Shown piece by piece: positions 34,403 to 44,121 of a stretch of 64,000 nucleotides of DNA. Below the pieces are notes generated by a model that ran no database searches, was not told where the DNA came from, and saw only the letters and a list, made by a program, of their open reading frames with translations. Every line of letters begins with the position of its first letter. The stretch's first letter is position 1. A program made the translations under genes and the position numbers. The stretch comes from Solimonas flava DSM 18980 (GTDB lineage Bacteria; Pseudomonadota; Gammaproteobacteria; Nevskiales; Nevskiaceae), in the NCBI RefSeq assembly GCF_000426685.1, contig NZ_AUFV01000007.1, forward strand, positions 301,901 to 365,900. The letters are read 5' to 3'.

Positions 34403-35797
34403 TTGACGAAGTTGCTGCTGACGGGCGCTGACGTGCTCGTGACCCATGACGATGCCGGCCGCGAGATCCGCGACGGTGCGGCCTTCCTGCGCGACGGCTG
34501 GATCGAGCAGATCGGCACCGGCCGCGAACTCGATGCCTGGATCGCCGAGGCGCCGGCCGAGCGCACCCCGGATCGCCGCTTCGATCTGGCCGGCTGCGTG
34601 CTGATGCCGGGCCTCATCAACGGCCATCATCATCTCTACCAGACGCTGACGCGCAGCGTCGGCACCGCCGGCGGCCTGGTGCTGTTCGACTGGCTCAAGA
34701 AGCTCTATCCGATCTGGGGGCGCATGGACCCGGAGGCGGTCTATCTGAGCGCCAAGCTCGGCCTTTGCGAACTGCTGCTGTCAGGCGCGACCACCGTCGC
34801 CGATCATCTCTACATGTTTCCCAACGGCGCGCGGCTCGACGACGAGATCCGCGCCGCCGCCGAACTCGGCGTGCGCTTCCATCCGACGCGCGGCTCGATG
34901 AGCGTCGGCGAGAGCCACGGTGGCCTGCCGCCGGACCGGCTGGTCGAGGACGAGGACGCGATCCTCGCCGACTGCGAGCGCGTGATCGGCCGCTTTCACG
35001 ATCCGGCGCCGGGCTCGATGCTGCGCATCGGTCTGGCGCCGTGCTCGCCGTTCTCGGTCAGCGGCGAGCTGATGCGCGAGAGCGCGCGTCTGGCGCGCCG
35101 CCACCGCCACGTGCGCCTGCACACGCACCTCGGCGAAACGATCGACGAGGATCGCTACTGCCTGGAGAAATTCGGCATGCGCCCGGTCGACTACGCCGAG
35201 TCGGTCGAATGGCTCGGCGACGACGTCTGGTTCGCGCACATGGTGCATCCGAGCGACGGCGACATCGCCCGGATGGCGCACACCTGCAGCGGCGTCTGCC
35301 ACTGCCCGAGCAGCAACATGATCCTGGCGTCCGGCATCGCGCCGATCCGGCAGATGGTCGACGCCGGCGTGCGCGTCGGCCTCGGCGTCGACGGCTCGGC
35401 GAGCAACGACGGCAATCACCTGCTCGGCGAGGCGCGCCAGACGATGCTGCTGCAGCGCGTCGGCTGGCCCGGTTTCGAGTCGCGCGCCGACCGCATGTCG
35501 GCGCGCGAGGCGCTGCGCCTGGCGACGCGCGGCGGCGCGTCGATTCTCGGCCGCGACGAGCTCGGCAGCCTCGAAGCCGGCAAGGCCGCGGATCTCGTCG
35601 CGTTCCGCGTCGACGGCCTGCAGCACGCCGGTGGCCAGTCGGACCCGGTCGCCTCGCTGCTGACCTGCGCGCCGGCGAGCGCCTGGCTGTCGGTCATCAG
35701 CGGCCGCGTCGTCGTCGAGGACGGCCAGATCGTCGGCGTCGATCTGCGCGAGCTGGTCGCGCGCCACAACCGCGCCGCGGCGAAGCTGTTGGACTGA
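34403..35797 (+). CDS. 8-oxoguanine deaminase
   Basis: Converts 8-oxoguanine to urate, bypassing xanthine dehydrogenase. The 464-residue amidohydrolase has zinc ligands in MPGLINGHHHLYQTLTR, HTHLGETIDED, FAHMVHPSD and VGLGVDGSASNDGNHLLGEAR, the pattern of the Pa0142-type 8-oxoguanine deaminases and the related hydroxydechloroatrazine ethylaminohydrolase (AtzB). In a purine cluster the first is much more likely. The start is TTG, with GGAG seven bases upstream; no ATG lies near in frame. Together with guaD this gives the cell two routes from guanine-type bases. Confidence 0.85.
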   Translation: MTKLLLTGADVLVTHDDAGREIRDGAAFLRDGWIEQIGTGRELDAWIAEAPAERTPDRRFDLAGCVLMPGLINGHHHLYQTLTRSVGTAGGLVLFDWLKKLYPIWGRMDPEAVYLSAKLGLCELLLSGATTVADHLYMFPNGARLDDEIRAAAELGVRFHPTRGSMSVGESHGGLPPDRLVEDEDAILADCERVIGRFHDPAPGSMLRIGLAPCSPFSVSGELMRESARLARRHRHVRLHTHLGETIDEDRYCLEKFGMRPVDYAESVEWLGDDVWFAHMVHPSDGDIARMAHTCSGVCHCPSSNMILASGIAPIRQMVDAGVRVGLGVDGSASNDGNHLLGEARQTMLLQRVGWPGFESRADRMSAREALRLATRGGASILGRDELGSLEAGKAADLVAFRVDGLQHAGGQSDPVASLLTCAPASAWLSVISGRVVVEDGQIVGVDLRELVARHNRAAAKLLD

Positions 35798-35816
35798 ATC
35801 GGGCACGGCGGGCGAT

Positions 35817-35835
35817 GCGGCGGCCGGCCCGCCGC
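35817..35835. terminator. GC hairpin between convergent genes
   Basis: GCGGCGG and CCGCCGC form a 7-bp stem around a five-base loop in the 80-bp gap between the convergent 8-oxoguanine deaminase and cupin genes. No T-run, so termination is only inferred from position. Confidence 0.35.
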
Positions 35836-35877
35836 CGTATCGCGCAGCCGCCGGCTCCGCGTCCGGGCCGGAACGTG

Positions 35878-36888
35878 CTACTCGACGCGCACGTAGTCGT
35901 CGGGGCTGAACGCGGGCAGCGTCACGGCGTAGAAGTCGAGGCCCTCATGCGCGCTCGCGTCCAGCGCGTGCTTCACGCCGGGCTTGATGACGACGACGCT
36001 GCCGGCCGCGACCGCCGAGCGCGCGCCGTCGAGTTCGACCGTGCCGCGGCCGGAGACGATCAGGAAGAATTCCTCGCCGACGCGGTTGTAGCTGCGTCCG
36101 GTGCTCTTGCCCGGCGCCAGCGTGAAGCGCGCGACGCTGTAGTCGGCGCTGCGCGCGTGCGCCTGCCGGCCGATCAGCTCGCGCAGCGTCACGCCGGCGG
36201 CGATCTCGACCGCCGCGACGTCGGCCGTGGCGAAGACGGTCGGCGACGGTGCCGGCACGGCGGCGGTGCCCGTGGCGGCTTGCGGCGCCTCCGCGAATTC
36301 GGCGCGCGTCAGCGCGGCGACGCGCGGCGCCTGCGCCGGATAGGCGCTCTGCAGCGCGTCGCGATAGCCGGGCTCGTAGTCCGCGTAGTCGAAGCCGGGC
36401 GCCAGCGAGCAGCCGAACAGCGTGTACGCGTCCGCCGCGTCGCGCAGCGGCCGCGCGCCCATCCAGGTGCCGGCCGGCACCGTGTACTGCGGCCGCTGCC
36501 CGCCGAGCACGTCCGGGCCCATGACGACGAGTTCGCTGGTGCCGTCGGCGCGCAGCAGCAGCAGTTCGAGCGGATCGCCGGCGTACCAGTGCCAGGTTTC
36601 GTCGATGCGCAGCCGGTGCAGCGCCGAGAAATCGCGGCGCGTCACCAGCGCGTAGATCGAGCTGCCGAGATCGCGCGTCGCCGCGCCGTAGCGTTCCGGC
36701 AGCGCCGTGCCGGGCAGCCGCACCGCGGAGCGCCAGCCGGGCGCGAACCACGCGCCCTCGTCCGGGATCTTTTCCATCTTCAGCTTGGCGATCAGTGCGT
36801 CGGCGGTCATGGTCGTTTCGGTCGCGAAGGCGGCGCCGGACAGGGCGAGGCAGAGCAGGGCCGCGGGCAGGGCGGAGAAGGCGCGCAT
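35878..36888 (-). CDS. exported bicupin (DUF985 plus cupin_2)
   Basis: A 336-residue secreted two-domain cupin of unknown function. Signal peptide ALPAALLCLALSGAAFATET. Residues 30-190 are a cupin_5/DUF985 domain (GSSIYALVTRRDFSALHRLRIDETWHWYAGD with possible metal ligands, PQYTVPAGTWMG, YTLFGCSLAPGFDY). Residues 235-336 are a small cupin_2 barrel (FTLAPGKSTGRSYNRVGEEFFLIVSG, VIKPGVKHAL). The start is taken at MRAFSALPA because it gives a clean signal peptide. It is the second exported DUF985 protein in the region (the other is at 17516), which suggests a link with the purine functions, but there is no direct evidence. Confidence 0.75.
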   Translation of the reverse strand: MRAFSALPAALLCLALSGAAFATETTMTADALIAKLKMEKIPDEGAWFAPGWRSAVRLPGTALPERYGAATRDLGSSIYALVTRRDFSALHRLRIDETWHWYAGDPLELLLLRADGTSELVVMGPDVLGGQRPQYTVPAGTWMGARPLRDAADAYTLFGCSLAPGFDYADYEPGYRDALQSAYPAQAPRVAALTRAEFAEAPQAATGTAAVPAPSPTVFATADVAAVEIAAGVTLRELIGRQAHARSADYSVARFTLAPGKSTGRSYNRVGEEFFLIVSGRGTVELDGARSAVAAGSVVVIKPGVKHALDASAHEGLDFYAVTLPAFSPDDYVRVE

Positions 36889-36955
36889 GGGGTGGGCGAG
36901 TCGGTGGGCGATGTGCCGGGACGGCAAGTTTCGCGCCAGCGCCGGCCGCAGATCT

Positions 36956-37411
36956 TCAGATCGGCAGCGCCACCGTCGACTTCACTTCCTCGAGCACGGC
37001 ATAGGTTCGCGTCTCGCGCACGCCGGGCATGTTGACGAGCGTGGCGCCGAGGAAATCGCGGTAGGCGGCCATGTCCTGCACGCGCGCCTTGATGAGGTAG
37101 TCGAAGCCGCCGGCGACCATGTGGCATTCGAGGATTTCCGGCGTGCTGCGGACCGCGGCGGCGAAGGCCTCGAAGACGTCGCCGGTCGTCCGGTCGAGCA
37201 GGATCTCGACGAAGATCAGCAGCGCGCGGTCGAGTTTTTCCGGATCGAGCAGGGCGGTGAAGCCGGTGATGTAGCCGCGCTCGCGCAGGCGCTTGAAGCG
37301 CTCGTGGCAGGCGGCCGGCGACAGATTGCAGCGCTGCGCGAGGTCCTGGTTGGTGATGCGCCCGTCGCTTTGCAGCGCGCGCAGCAGGCGGCGGTCGGTT
37401 TCGTCGATCAT
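36956..37411 (-). CDS. Lrp/AsnC-family regulator, probable proline-responsive activator of putA
   Basis: A 151-residue Lrp/AsnC regulator of normal length. N-terminal HTH (DETDRRLLRALQSDGRITNQDLAQRCNLS) and C-terminal RAM ligand-binding domain (VFEAFAAAVRSTPEILECHMVAGGFDYLIKARV). It is divergently transcribed from putA with a 124-bp intergenic region that is AT-rich by local standards and would hold both promoters. This matches the PutR-putA arrangement of many Proteobacteria, in which proline is the effector. The specific ligand is inferred from the neighbour. Confidence 0.87.
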   Translation of the reverse strand: MIDETDRRLLRALQSDGRITNQDLAQRCNLSPAACHERFKRLRERGYITGFTALLDPEKLDRALLIFVEILLDRTTGDVFEAFAAAVRSTPEILECHMVAGGFDYLIKARVQDMAAYRDFLGATLVNMPGVRETRTYAVLEEVKSTVALPI

Positions 37412-37535
37412 GGCCGAATCATCGTTCGATAATGACAGCGATCCTTATATTCGTCTTCGGCAAGCCTCGTCAAAATACCAAGCACATTCGGCGATGCCAT
37501 GAATACGATGTGGATTCTTCATTGAATCAGAAGCC

Positions 37536-40500
37536 ATGTCGCCGTCCGTGCCCCTGTCCGCCGATCTGGCCGCCGCGAGAAGTCGCCTGCCGGGCCTTTA
37601 TCGCCGCGCCGAACCCGAGCTGCTCGCCGAACTGCTGCCGGCCGCGCGCCTGAGCGCCGAGGCGGCGGCGCGGGCCCGCGCCGAGGCCGGCGCGCTGCTG
37701 GCCCGCCTGCGCGATCCGCGCCACGGCGGCTGGATCGACCGCTTCCTGCAGCAGTACCCGCTGAACACCGCCGAGGGCGTCGCGCTGCTGGCGCTGGCCG
37801 AGGCCTATCTGCGCGTGCCGGACGCGGTGACCGCCGACGCCCTGATCCGCGACAAGCTGGCCGGCGGCGACTGGGCCGCGCAGCGCGGCGCGTCGGATTC
37901 GTTCCTCGTCAATCGCGCCACCGACGCGCTGGCGACGGCGCGGGCGCTGCTCGGCGACGGTCCGCAGGCGGGCGCGCTGCGGCGCGCCGTCGCGCGGCTC
38001 GGCGAGCCGGCCGTGCGGCAGGGCGTCGCCGTGGCGATGAAGATCATGGGCGAGCAGTTCGTGCTCGGTCGCGACATCGGCGAGGCGCTGCGCACGGCGC
38101 GACGCAAGGACAACGCGCGCTTTCGCTACTCGTTCGACATGCTCGGCGAGGCGGCGCGCACGCGCGACGACGCACAGCGCTACTTCGAGGCCTACCGGCG
38201 CGCGATCGACGCCGTCGGTGCCGCCGCACACGCGGATCGCGAGCTGCCGGCGCGCGACAGCGTGTCGGTGAAGCTGTCGGCGCTGCACTGCCGTTACGAG
38301 GTCTTCCACGCCGCCGAGGCGGTGCCGGAGCTGACGGCCAGGGTCGTCGAGCTGGCGCGCGCGGCATCGGCGCGCGGCATCGGTCTGACGATCGACGCCG
38401 AGGAGAGCGAGCGTCTGGAGATGTCGCTCGACATCGTCGCCGCCGTCGCCGCCGATCCGGCGCTCGCCGGCTGGGACGGCCTCGGTCTAGCGGTGCAGGC
38501 CTACCAGCGCCGCGCACGCGCCGTCATCGACTGGGCCGATGCGCTCGGCGCGGCGACGCGGCGCCGGCTCACCGTGCGCCTCGTCAAGGGCGCGTACTGG
38601 GACAGCGAGATCAAGCGCGCGCAGGAACGCGGCCTGCCGGACTATCCGCTGTTCACGCGCAAGGCGGCGACCGACGTCAGCTATCTGGCCTGCGCGAAGG
38701 CGATGCTCGCCTCGCCGCATCTCTATCCGGCGTTCGCCACGCACAACGCGCTGAGCGTCGCGACCATTCTCGAATGGGCCGGCGCACGCCGCGACTTCGA
38801 GTTCCAGCGCCTGCACGGCATGGGCGTCGGTCTCTACGAAGCGCTGATCGACGAACGCGGCTACGCGGCGCGCGTCTACGCCCCGGTCGGCGGCCATCGC
38901 GAGCTGCTCGCGTATCTGGTGCGCCGCCTGCTCGAAAACGGCGCCAACAGCAGCTTCGTGCACCAGCTCGCCGATCGCGCGCTCGACGACGATCAGCTGC
39001 TCGCCGATCCGGTCGCCGCCGTCGAGGCGGCGCAGCTCCAGCCCAATCCCGGAATTCCCATGCCCCTGCAGATCTTCGGCACCCGCCGCAATTCGTCCGG
39101 ACTTGATCTGTCCGACGCCGCCACCCTCGACGCGCTGCAGGCGGCGATGCGCACGGCCTGGGCGCGGCCGTGGCGCGCGGCGCCGTGGATCGGCGCGGCG
39201 CGGCGCGACGGCGCTGCACAGGCGTTGCGCGATCCGGCCGACAGCGGACGCGTCGTCGGTGAAGTGGTGGCGGCGACGCCGGCCGACGTCGCCGACGCCG
39301 TTGCCCTGGCGGCGCGCGCGCAGCCCGCCTGGGACGCGACGCCGGTCGAGGCGCGCGCGGCCTGTCTCGAACGCGCGGCGGACCTGCTCGAACATGAGCG
39401 CGAGACGCTGATGGCGCTCGCCGTGCGCGAGGCCGGCAAGAGCGTGCCCGATGCGCTCGCCGAGGTGCGCGAGGCGGTCGATTTCTGCCGCTACTACGCG
39501 CAGCAGGCGCGCGCGCAGTTCGCGCAGCAGGCGCTGCCGGGGCCGACCGGCGAGCGCAACGAGCTGCGTCTGGCCGGACGCGGTGTGTTCGCCTGCATCA
39601 GTCCGTGGAATTTTCCGCTGGCGATCTTCATCGGTCAGGTCGCCGCGGCGCTGGTCGCCGGCAACACGGTTGTCGCCAAGCCGGCGCCGCAGACGCCGCT
39701 GATCGCCGCGGAAGCCGTGCGCCTGCTGCGCGAGGCGGGCGTGCCGGCCGATGCGATCCATCTCGTGCCGGGCGGCCCGGAGGTCGGCGCGGCGCTGGTC
39801 GCCGAGCGCCGCGTCGCCGGCGTCGCCTTCACCGGCTCGACCGCGACCGCGCGCCGCATCGCGCGCACGCTGCTCGACGACGAGACGCGGCCGCTGGTGC
39901 CGCTGATCGCCGAGACCGGCGGCCTCAACGCGATGTTCGTCGACTCCACCGCGCTGCCGGAGCAGGTCGTCGCCGACGTGCTGGTGTCGGCGTTCCAGAG
40001 CGCCGGCCAGCGCTGCTCGGCGCTGCGCCTGCTGTGCCTGCAGGACGACATCGCCGACACCGTGCTCGACATGCTGCGCGGCGCGATGGCGGCGCTGGCG
40101 ATCGGCGATCCGGCGCAGCCGGCGACCGACGTCGGGCCAGTGATCGACGCTGCCGCGCAGGCGCGCCTGCTCGCGCATCTCGACGCGCAGCGCGAGCGCA
40201 TCGTCGCGCAGTGCGCGCTGCCGGCCGGCTGCGAGCGCGGCCACTTCGTGCCGCCGACGGTGATCCTGCTCGACGCGGTCGAGGATCTGCGCGACGAGGT
40301 GTTCGGCCCGGTGCTGCACGTCGTGCGCTGGCAGGCCGGCGAGCTCGCGCAGATGGTCGAGCGCGTCAACGCCAGCGGCTACGGCCTGACGATGGGTCTG
40401 CACAGCCGCCGTTCGGGCGCGCTCGATGAGGTTCGCGCTCACGCGCGGGTCGGCAACCTGTACGTGAACCGCACCATGATCGGCGCCGTCGTCGGCAGCC

Positions 40501-40646
40501 AGCCGTTCGGCGGCGAGGGCCTGTCCGGCACCGGGCCGAAGGCCGGCGGTCCGCACTATCTGCTGCGCTTCGCGACCGAGCGGACGCTGTCGGTCGATAC
40601 CACCTCGGCCGGCGGCAACGCTGCGCTGCTGAGCCTCGACGCCTGA
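37536..40646 (+). CDS. putA: bifunctional proline dehydrogenase / P5C dehydrogenase PutA
   Basis: Oxidises proline to glutamate through 1-pyrroline-5-carboxylate at the inner face of the membrane. The 1036-residue chain has the FAD proline dehydrogenase barrel (about residues 160-440: VSVKLSALHCRYE, LTIDAEESERLEMSL, VRLVKGAYWDSEIKRAQERGL, FATHNALSV) and the aldehyde dehydrogenase domain (about 540-1015), with ISPWNFPLAIF, FTGSTATARRIA, catalytic glutamate E793 in ETGGLN and catalytic cysteine C827 in GQRCSAL. It lacks the N-terminal ribbon-helix-helix DNA-binding domain of E. coli PutA and the extra C-terminal domain, so regulation falls to the divergent Lrp gene. Confidence 0.96.
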   Translation: MSPSVPLSADLAAARSRLPGLYRRAEPELLAELLPAARLSAEAAARARAEAGALLARLRDPRHGGWIDRFLQQYPLNTAEGVALLALAEAYLRVPDAVTADALIRDKLAGGDWAAQRGASDSFLVNRATDALATARALLGDGPQAGALRRAVARLGEPAVRQGVAVAMKIMGEQFVLGRDIGEALRTARRKDNARFRYSFDMLGEAARTRDDAQRYFEAYRRAIDAVGAAAHADRELPARDSVSVKLSALHCRYEVFHAAEAVPELTARVVELARAASARGIGLTIDAEESERLEMSLDIVAAVAADPALAGWDGLGLAVQAYQRRARAVIDWADALGAATRRRLTVRLVKGAYWDSEIKRAQERGLPDYPLFTRKAATDVSYLACAKAMLASPHLYPAFATHNALSVATILEWAGARRDFEFQRLHGMGVGLYEALIDERGYAARVYAPVGGHRELLAYLVRRLLENGANSSFVHQLADRALDDDQLLADPVAAVEAAQLQPNPGIPMPLQIFGTRRNSSGLDLSDAATLDALQAAMRTAWARPWRAAPWIGAARRDGAAQALRDPADSGRVVGEVVAATPADVADAVALAARAQPAWDATPVEARAACLERAADLLEHERETLMALAVREAGKSVPDALAEVREAVDFCRYYAQQARAQFAQQALPGPTGERNELRLAGRGVFACISPWNFPLAIFIGQVAAALVAGNTVVAKPAPQTPLIAAEAVRLLREAGVPADAIHLVPGGPEVGAALVAERRVAGVAFTGSTATARRIARTLLDDETRPLVPLIAETGGLNAMFVDSTALPEQVVADVLVSAFQSAGQRCSALRLLCLQDDIADTVLDMLRGAMAALAIGDPAQPATDVGPVIDAAAQARLLAHLDAQRERIVAQCALPAGCERGHFVPPTVILLDAVEDLRDEVFGPVLHVVRWQAGELAQMVERVNASGYGLTMGLHSRRSGALDEVRAHARVGNLYVNRTMIGAVVGSQPFGGEGLSGTGPKAGGPHYLLRFATERTLSVDTTSAGGNAALLSLDA

Positions 40647-40867
40647 GGACGCGTACGCTGTAATGCAAGATCGCGCAGGAATTCCACGTCCGTCATGGTG
40701 TGGCGCATAGCGGCGAAGCCATCCGGTCCGGGCCCGGTCCGGGGCCCGGTCCGGCGGCGCCAGCGGATTGCCTCCTGCGAGGGGCTGGGCTGCGCTACGC
40801 ACGTCATGACGAAAGTGGGCGCAGGACTTCCGCCTGTGACGCGCACGGAAAAAAGAAGAACGCGAGC

Positions 40868-42631
40868 ATGCTGATAAAGATCGTCTGCTGTTGGTTGCTG
40901 ACCATGGCGTGGGTCGCCGCCGCGTACGCCGCGCCGCCGCCGTCGCTGCAGGCCGCCGTGCAGGCCTACGAGGCCGCCGACTGCGTGCGCGACGAGGACG
41001 AGGACAGCCCGGACGCCGCCGAGCCCGGCCGCCGCCAGCTGCCCGACGTGAGCCCTGCCGCCGAGCGTGCCTGCACGGCGACGCTGCGCGAGGTCGACGC
41101 GGCGCTCGCGACGATCGAGCCGGCGGCGCTGTCGGCCGACGAGCGCCTCACGCACGAACTGCTGCGCTGGACGATCGCCGGCTGGCTCGATGCCTTGCCG
41201 TTCGACGAAGCGCGCTTGCCGTTCAACAGCGACGGCGGCTTCGACGTGACGCTGCTGTATCGCGCCAGTCAGCCGCTCGCCGACGAAAAGAGGGCGCAAG
41301 CCTGGCTGCAGCTGCTGTCCGAAGTGCCGCGCTGGTACGCGCAGAACATCGCCAACGCGCGGCGCGGCATCAAGACCGGTTTCGTGCAGCCGCAGCCGAC
41401 CGCCGAGGCGGTGCTGAAGCGCGCGCGCAGCGCCGCGGCGTTGGGCCCTGACGACGATCCGCTGCTGGCGCCGCTGCGCGCGCTGCCGGCGAGCCTGTCC
41501 GAGGCGCGGCGCGCCGAACTGCTGGCGCAGGGCGAGAAGCTCGTGCGCGACGGCGTACAGCCGGCGCGGCGCGACTTCGCGCGCTTCATGGCGCGCGAGT
41601 ACCTGCCGCACGCGGCGCAGAGTCTGGCCGCGTCCGATCTGCCGGACGGCCGCGCGTACTACGCCTTTCTCGTGCGTCGCCATACGACGACCGATCTGAC
41701 GCCTGATCAGGTCCATGACATCGGCCTGCAGGAAGTCGCGCGCATTCGCGCCGAGATGGAACGGACGATGCGCGAGGCCGGTTTCGACGGCACGCTCGCC
41801 GCGTTCATCGCCTGGCTGCGCCATGAGCCGCGCTTCTACGCGACGTCGCGCCAGCAGCTGCTCGAAAAGGCCTCCGAGATCGCCAAGCGCATCGACGGCG
41901 AGCTGCCGGCGCACTTCGGCACGCTGCCGCGCCTGACGTACGGCGTGCGCCCGGTGCCGGCCGAGATCGAGGACGGCTACACGACCGGCCGCTACTTCAG
42001 CGGCGATCCGCGCCAGCATCGCGCCGGCGGCCTGATGATCAACACCTCGCATCTCGAGCAGCGGCCGCTGTACGAGCTGCCGGCGCTGGTCCTGCACGAG
42101 GGCGTGCCCGGCCATCACCTGCAGGTGGCGCTGGCGCAGGAGCAGGCGGACGCGCCGAAGTTCCGCCGCAATCTCTACGTGACGACCTACGGCGAGGGCT
42201 GGGGCCTGTATGCCGAACGGCTCGGCGAAGCAATGGGCATCTACCGCGATCCTTACGAGCGCTTCGGACGGCTGTCGTACGAGATGTGGCGCGCCTGCCG
42301 GCTGGTCGCCGACACCGGCATCCACTGGAAGCACTGGACGCTGGACGAGGCGCGCGCCTGTTTCGCCGACAACACGGCGCTGTCGCCGCTGAACATCGAG
42401 GTCGAGCTGCAGCGCTACGTGTCGTGGCCGGGTCAGGCACTCGCGTACAAGATCGGCGAGCTGAAACTGGTCGAACTTCGCCGCAAGGCCGAAGGCGTGC
42501 TCGGCGATCGCTTCGACGAACGCGGCTTCCACGACGCGGTGCTGCTGCACGGCGCGCTGCCGCTGTCGGTGCTGGAGCGGCAGGTCGATGCCTGGATCGC
42601 GGCGCAGCAGGCGGCGCAGCCGAACGAATGA
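40868..42631 (+). CDS. exported DUF885 family (probable metallopeptidase)
   Basis: A 587-residue secreted DUF885 protein. A short signal peptide (CCWLLTMAWVAAAYAAPP) precedes a mostly helical protein with the zinc motif HEGVPGHH at residues 410-417, followed by YGEGWGLYAERLGEAMG, in which the glutamate is the expected third ligand. Members resemble M2/M32-like peptidases; some are reported as dipeptidases. Its neighbours (putA upstream; permease, aminopeptidase P and DPP-IV downstream) fit a role in peptide breakdown. The 221-bp gap upstream contains GGTCCGGGCCC direct repeats. Confidence 0.82.
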   Translation: MLIKIVCCWLLTMAWVAAAYAAPPPSLQAAVQAYEAADCVRDEDEDSPDAAEPGRRQLPDVSPAAERACTATLREVDAALATIEPAALSADERLTHELLRWTIAGWLDALPFDEARLPFNSDGGFDVTLLYRASQPLADEKRAQAWLQLLSEVPRWYAQNIANARRGIKTGFVQPQPTAEAVLKRARSAAALGPDDDPLLAPLRALPASLSEARRAELLAQGEKLVRDGVQPARRDFARFMAREYLPHAAQSLAASDLPDGRAYYAFLVRRHTTTDLTPDQVHDIGLQEVARIRAEMERTMREAGFDGTLAAFIAWLRHEPRFYATSRQQLLEKASEIAKRIDGELPAHFGTLPRLTYGVRPVPAEIEDGYTTGRYFSGDPRQHRAGGLMINTSHLEQRPLYELPALVLHEGVPGHHLQVALAQEQADAPKFRRNLYVTTYGEGWGLYAERLGEAMGIYRDPYERFGRLSYEMWRACRLVADTGIHWKHWTLDEARACFADNTALSPLNIEVELQRYVSWPGQALAYKIGELKLVELRRKAEGVLGDRFDERGFHDAVLLHGALPLSVLERQVDAWIAAQQAAQPNE

Positions 42632-42692
42632 TTCCTGCGGCCGCGCCGCGTCGGGGAGGGAGCCGCTTGTGAAGCAGAGGCAGGGGAGGCAG

Positions 42693-44108
42693 ATGTCGTT
42701 CTGGAATCGTCGTCGACCGTGGGTGGCCGCGGCGGCGCAGCGTGCGGACGGCGCGTCGCAGCTGAAACGTTCGCTGTCCTGGCCGCATCTGGTCGCGCTC
42801 GGCGTCGGCGGCATCGTCGGCACCGGCATCTACACCTTGACCGGCGAGGCGGCGGCGCTGGCCGGGCCGGCGGCGATGCTGTCCTTCGTCATCGCCGGCA
42901 TCGTCTGCGCCTGCGCGGCGCTGGCCTATGCCGAAATGTCGACGATGATCCCGGTCGCCGGCAGCGCCTACACCTACACGTACACGGTGATCGGCGAGGG
43001 CTGGGCGTGGATCGTCGGCTGGAGCCTGATCCTCGAATACACGCTGGTCTGTTCGGTGGTCGCCGTCGGCTGGGGCGGCTATGCGTCGGGGCTGATCCGC
43101 CAGGCGGGCTGGCCGGTGCCGGAGGTGCTGCTGACGGCGCCGGCGAATGGTGGCCTGGTCGATCTGCCGGCGGTGCTGATCGCGCTGGCCGTCGCCGGCC
43201 TGCTGACACTCGGCACGCGCGAAAGCGCGCGCATCAATCTCGTGCTGGTGCTGGTCAAGCTGGCGGCGCTGGCGGCGTTCGTCGCGCTGTGCCTGCCGGC
43301 CTTCGACGTCGCGCACTTCACGCCGTTCATGCCGCACGGTTTCGCCGCGCACGAGGTCGATGGCGTCAAGGTCGGCGTGATCGCCGCGGCCTCGATCATC
43401 TTCTTCGCGTTCTACGGCTTCGACACCATCTCGACGGCCTCCGAGGAAGCCGAGAATCCGGGCCGCGACCTGACGATCGGCATCGTCGGCTCGATGCTGC
43501 TGTGCACGCTGATCTACATGGCGGTCGCCGCCAGCGCGATCGGCGCGCAGCCGGTCGATACCTTCGCCGGCAGTGGTGAGCCGCTGGCGCAGATCCTGCG
43601 CGCGCTCGGCCATCCCGGTGCGGCGGTGGCGATCGGCGCGGCGGCGGTGATCGCGCTGCCGACCGTCATCATGGCCTTCATGTACGGCCAGAGCCGTGTC
43701 TTCTTCGCGATGGCGCGCGACGGTCTGCTGCCGCGCCGGCTCGCCGCCGTGCACGCCACGCGCGGCACACCGGTCGCGGTCACGGTGCTGACCGGCGTCA
43801 TCGCCGCGACGCTCGCCGGCTTCATGCCGCTGGCGCGCATCGTCGCGCTCGCCAACGCCGGCACGCTGTGCGCGTTCATCGCCACCGCCGCGGCGATGGC
43901 GATCCTGCGCCTGCGCGAGCCGCAGCGGCCGCGCCGCTTCCGCACGCCGCTGTGGCCGCTGGTCGCGCTGCTCGCGATCGCCGGCTGCCTGTACCTGTTC
44001 GCCAGCCTGCCGGGCGAGACGATCCGCTTCTTCTTCGTCTGGAACGCGCTCGGCCTGGCCGTCTATCTGCTCTACGCGCGCCACCTCAGCCGGCTGGCGC
44101 CGATCTGA
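42693..44108 (+). CDS. APC-superfamily amino acid permease (cationic amino acid transporter type)
   Basis: A 471-residue inner-membrane permease with about 12 hydrophobic segments. GVGGIVGTGIYTLTGEAA is the substrate-binding unwound helix 1, and AYAEMSTMIPVAGSAYTYTYTVIGEGWAWIVGW is the helix 3 region. FAFYGFDTISTASEEAENPGRDLTIGI is typical of CAT-type transporters. ATG 42693 is preferred because GGGGAGG lies six bases upstream; a GTG at 42669 is the alternative. It lies 61 bp after the DUF885 gene and 13 bp before aminopeptidase P, so it probably imports amino acids released by these peptidases. Substrate not determinable. Confidence 0.88.
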   Translation: MSFWNRRRPWVAAAAQRADGASQLKRSLSWPHLVALGVGGIVGTGIYTLTGEAAALAGPAAMLSFVIAGIVCACAALAYAEMSTMIPVAGSAYTYTYTVIGEGWAWIVGWSLILEYTLVCSVVAVGWGGYASGLIRQAGWPVPEVLLTAPANGGLVDLPAVLIALAVAGLLTLGTRESARINLVLVLVKLAALAAFVALCLPAFDVAHFTPFMPHGFAAHEVDGVKVGVIAAASIIFFAFYGFDTISTASEEAENPGRDLTIGIVGSMLLCTLIYMAVAASAIGAQPVDTFAGSGEPLAQILRALGHPGAAVAIGAAAVIALPTVIMAFMYGQSRVFFAMARDGLLPRRLAAVHATRGTPVAVTVLTGVIAATLAGFMPLARIVALANAGTLCAFIATAAAMAILRLREPQRPRRFRTPLWPLVALLAIAGCLYLFASLPGETIRFFFVWNALGLAVYLLYARHLSRLAPI

Positions 44109-44121
44109 ACCGGAGAACCCC

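Noticed and set aside
40724..40755. GGTCCGGGCCC direct repeats before the DUF885 gene
   Set aside because: Two and a half imperfect 11-12 bp units in very GC-rich DNA; could fold into a hairpin, but there is no T-run and no second occurrence.
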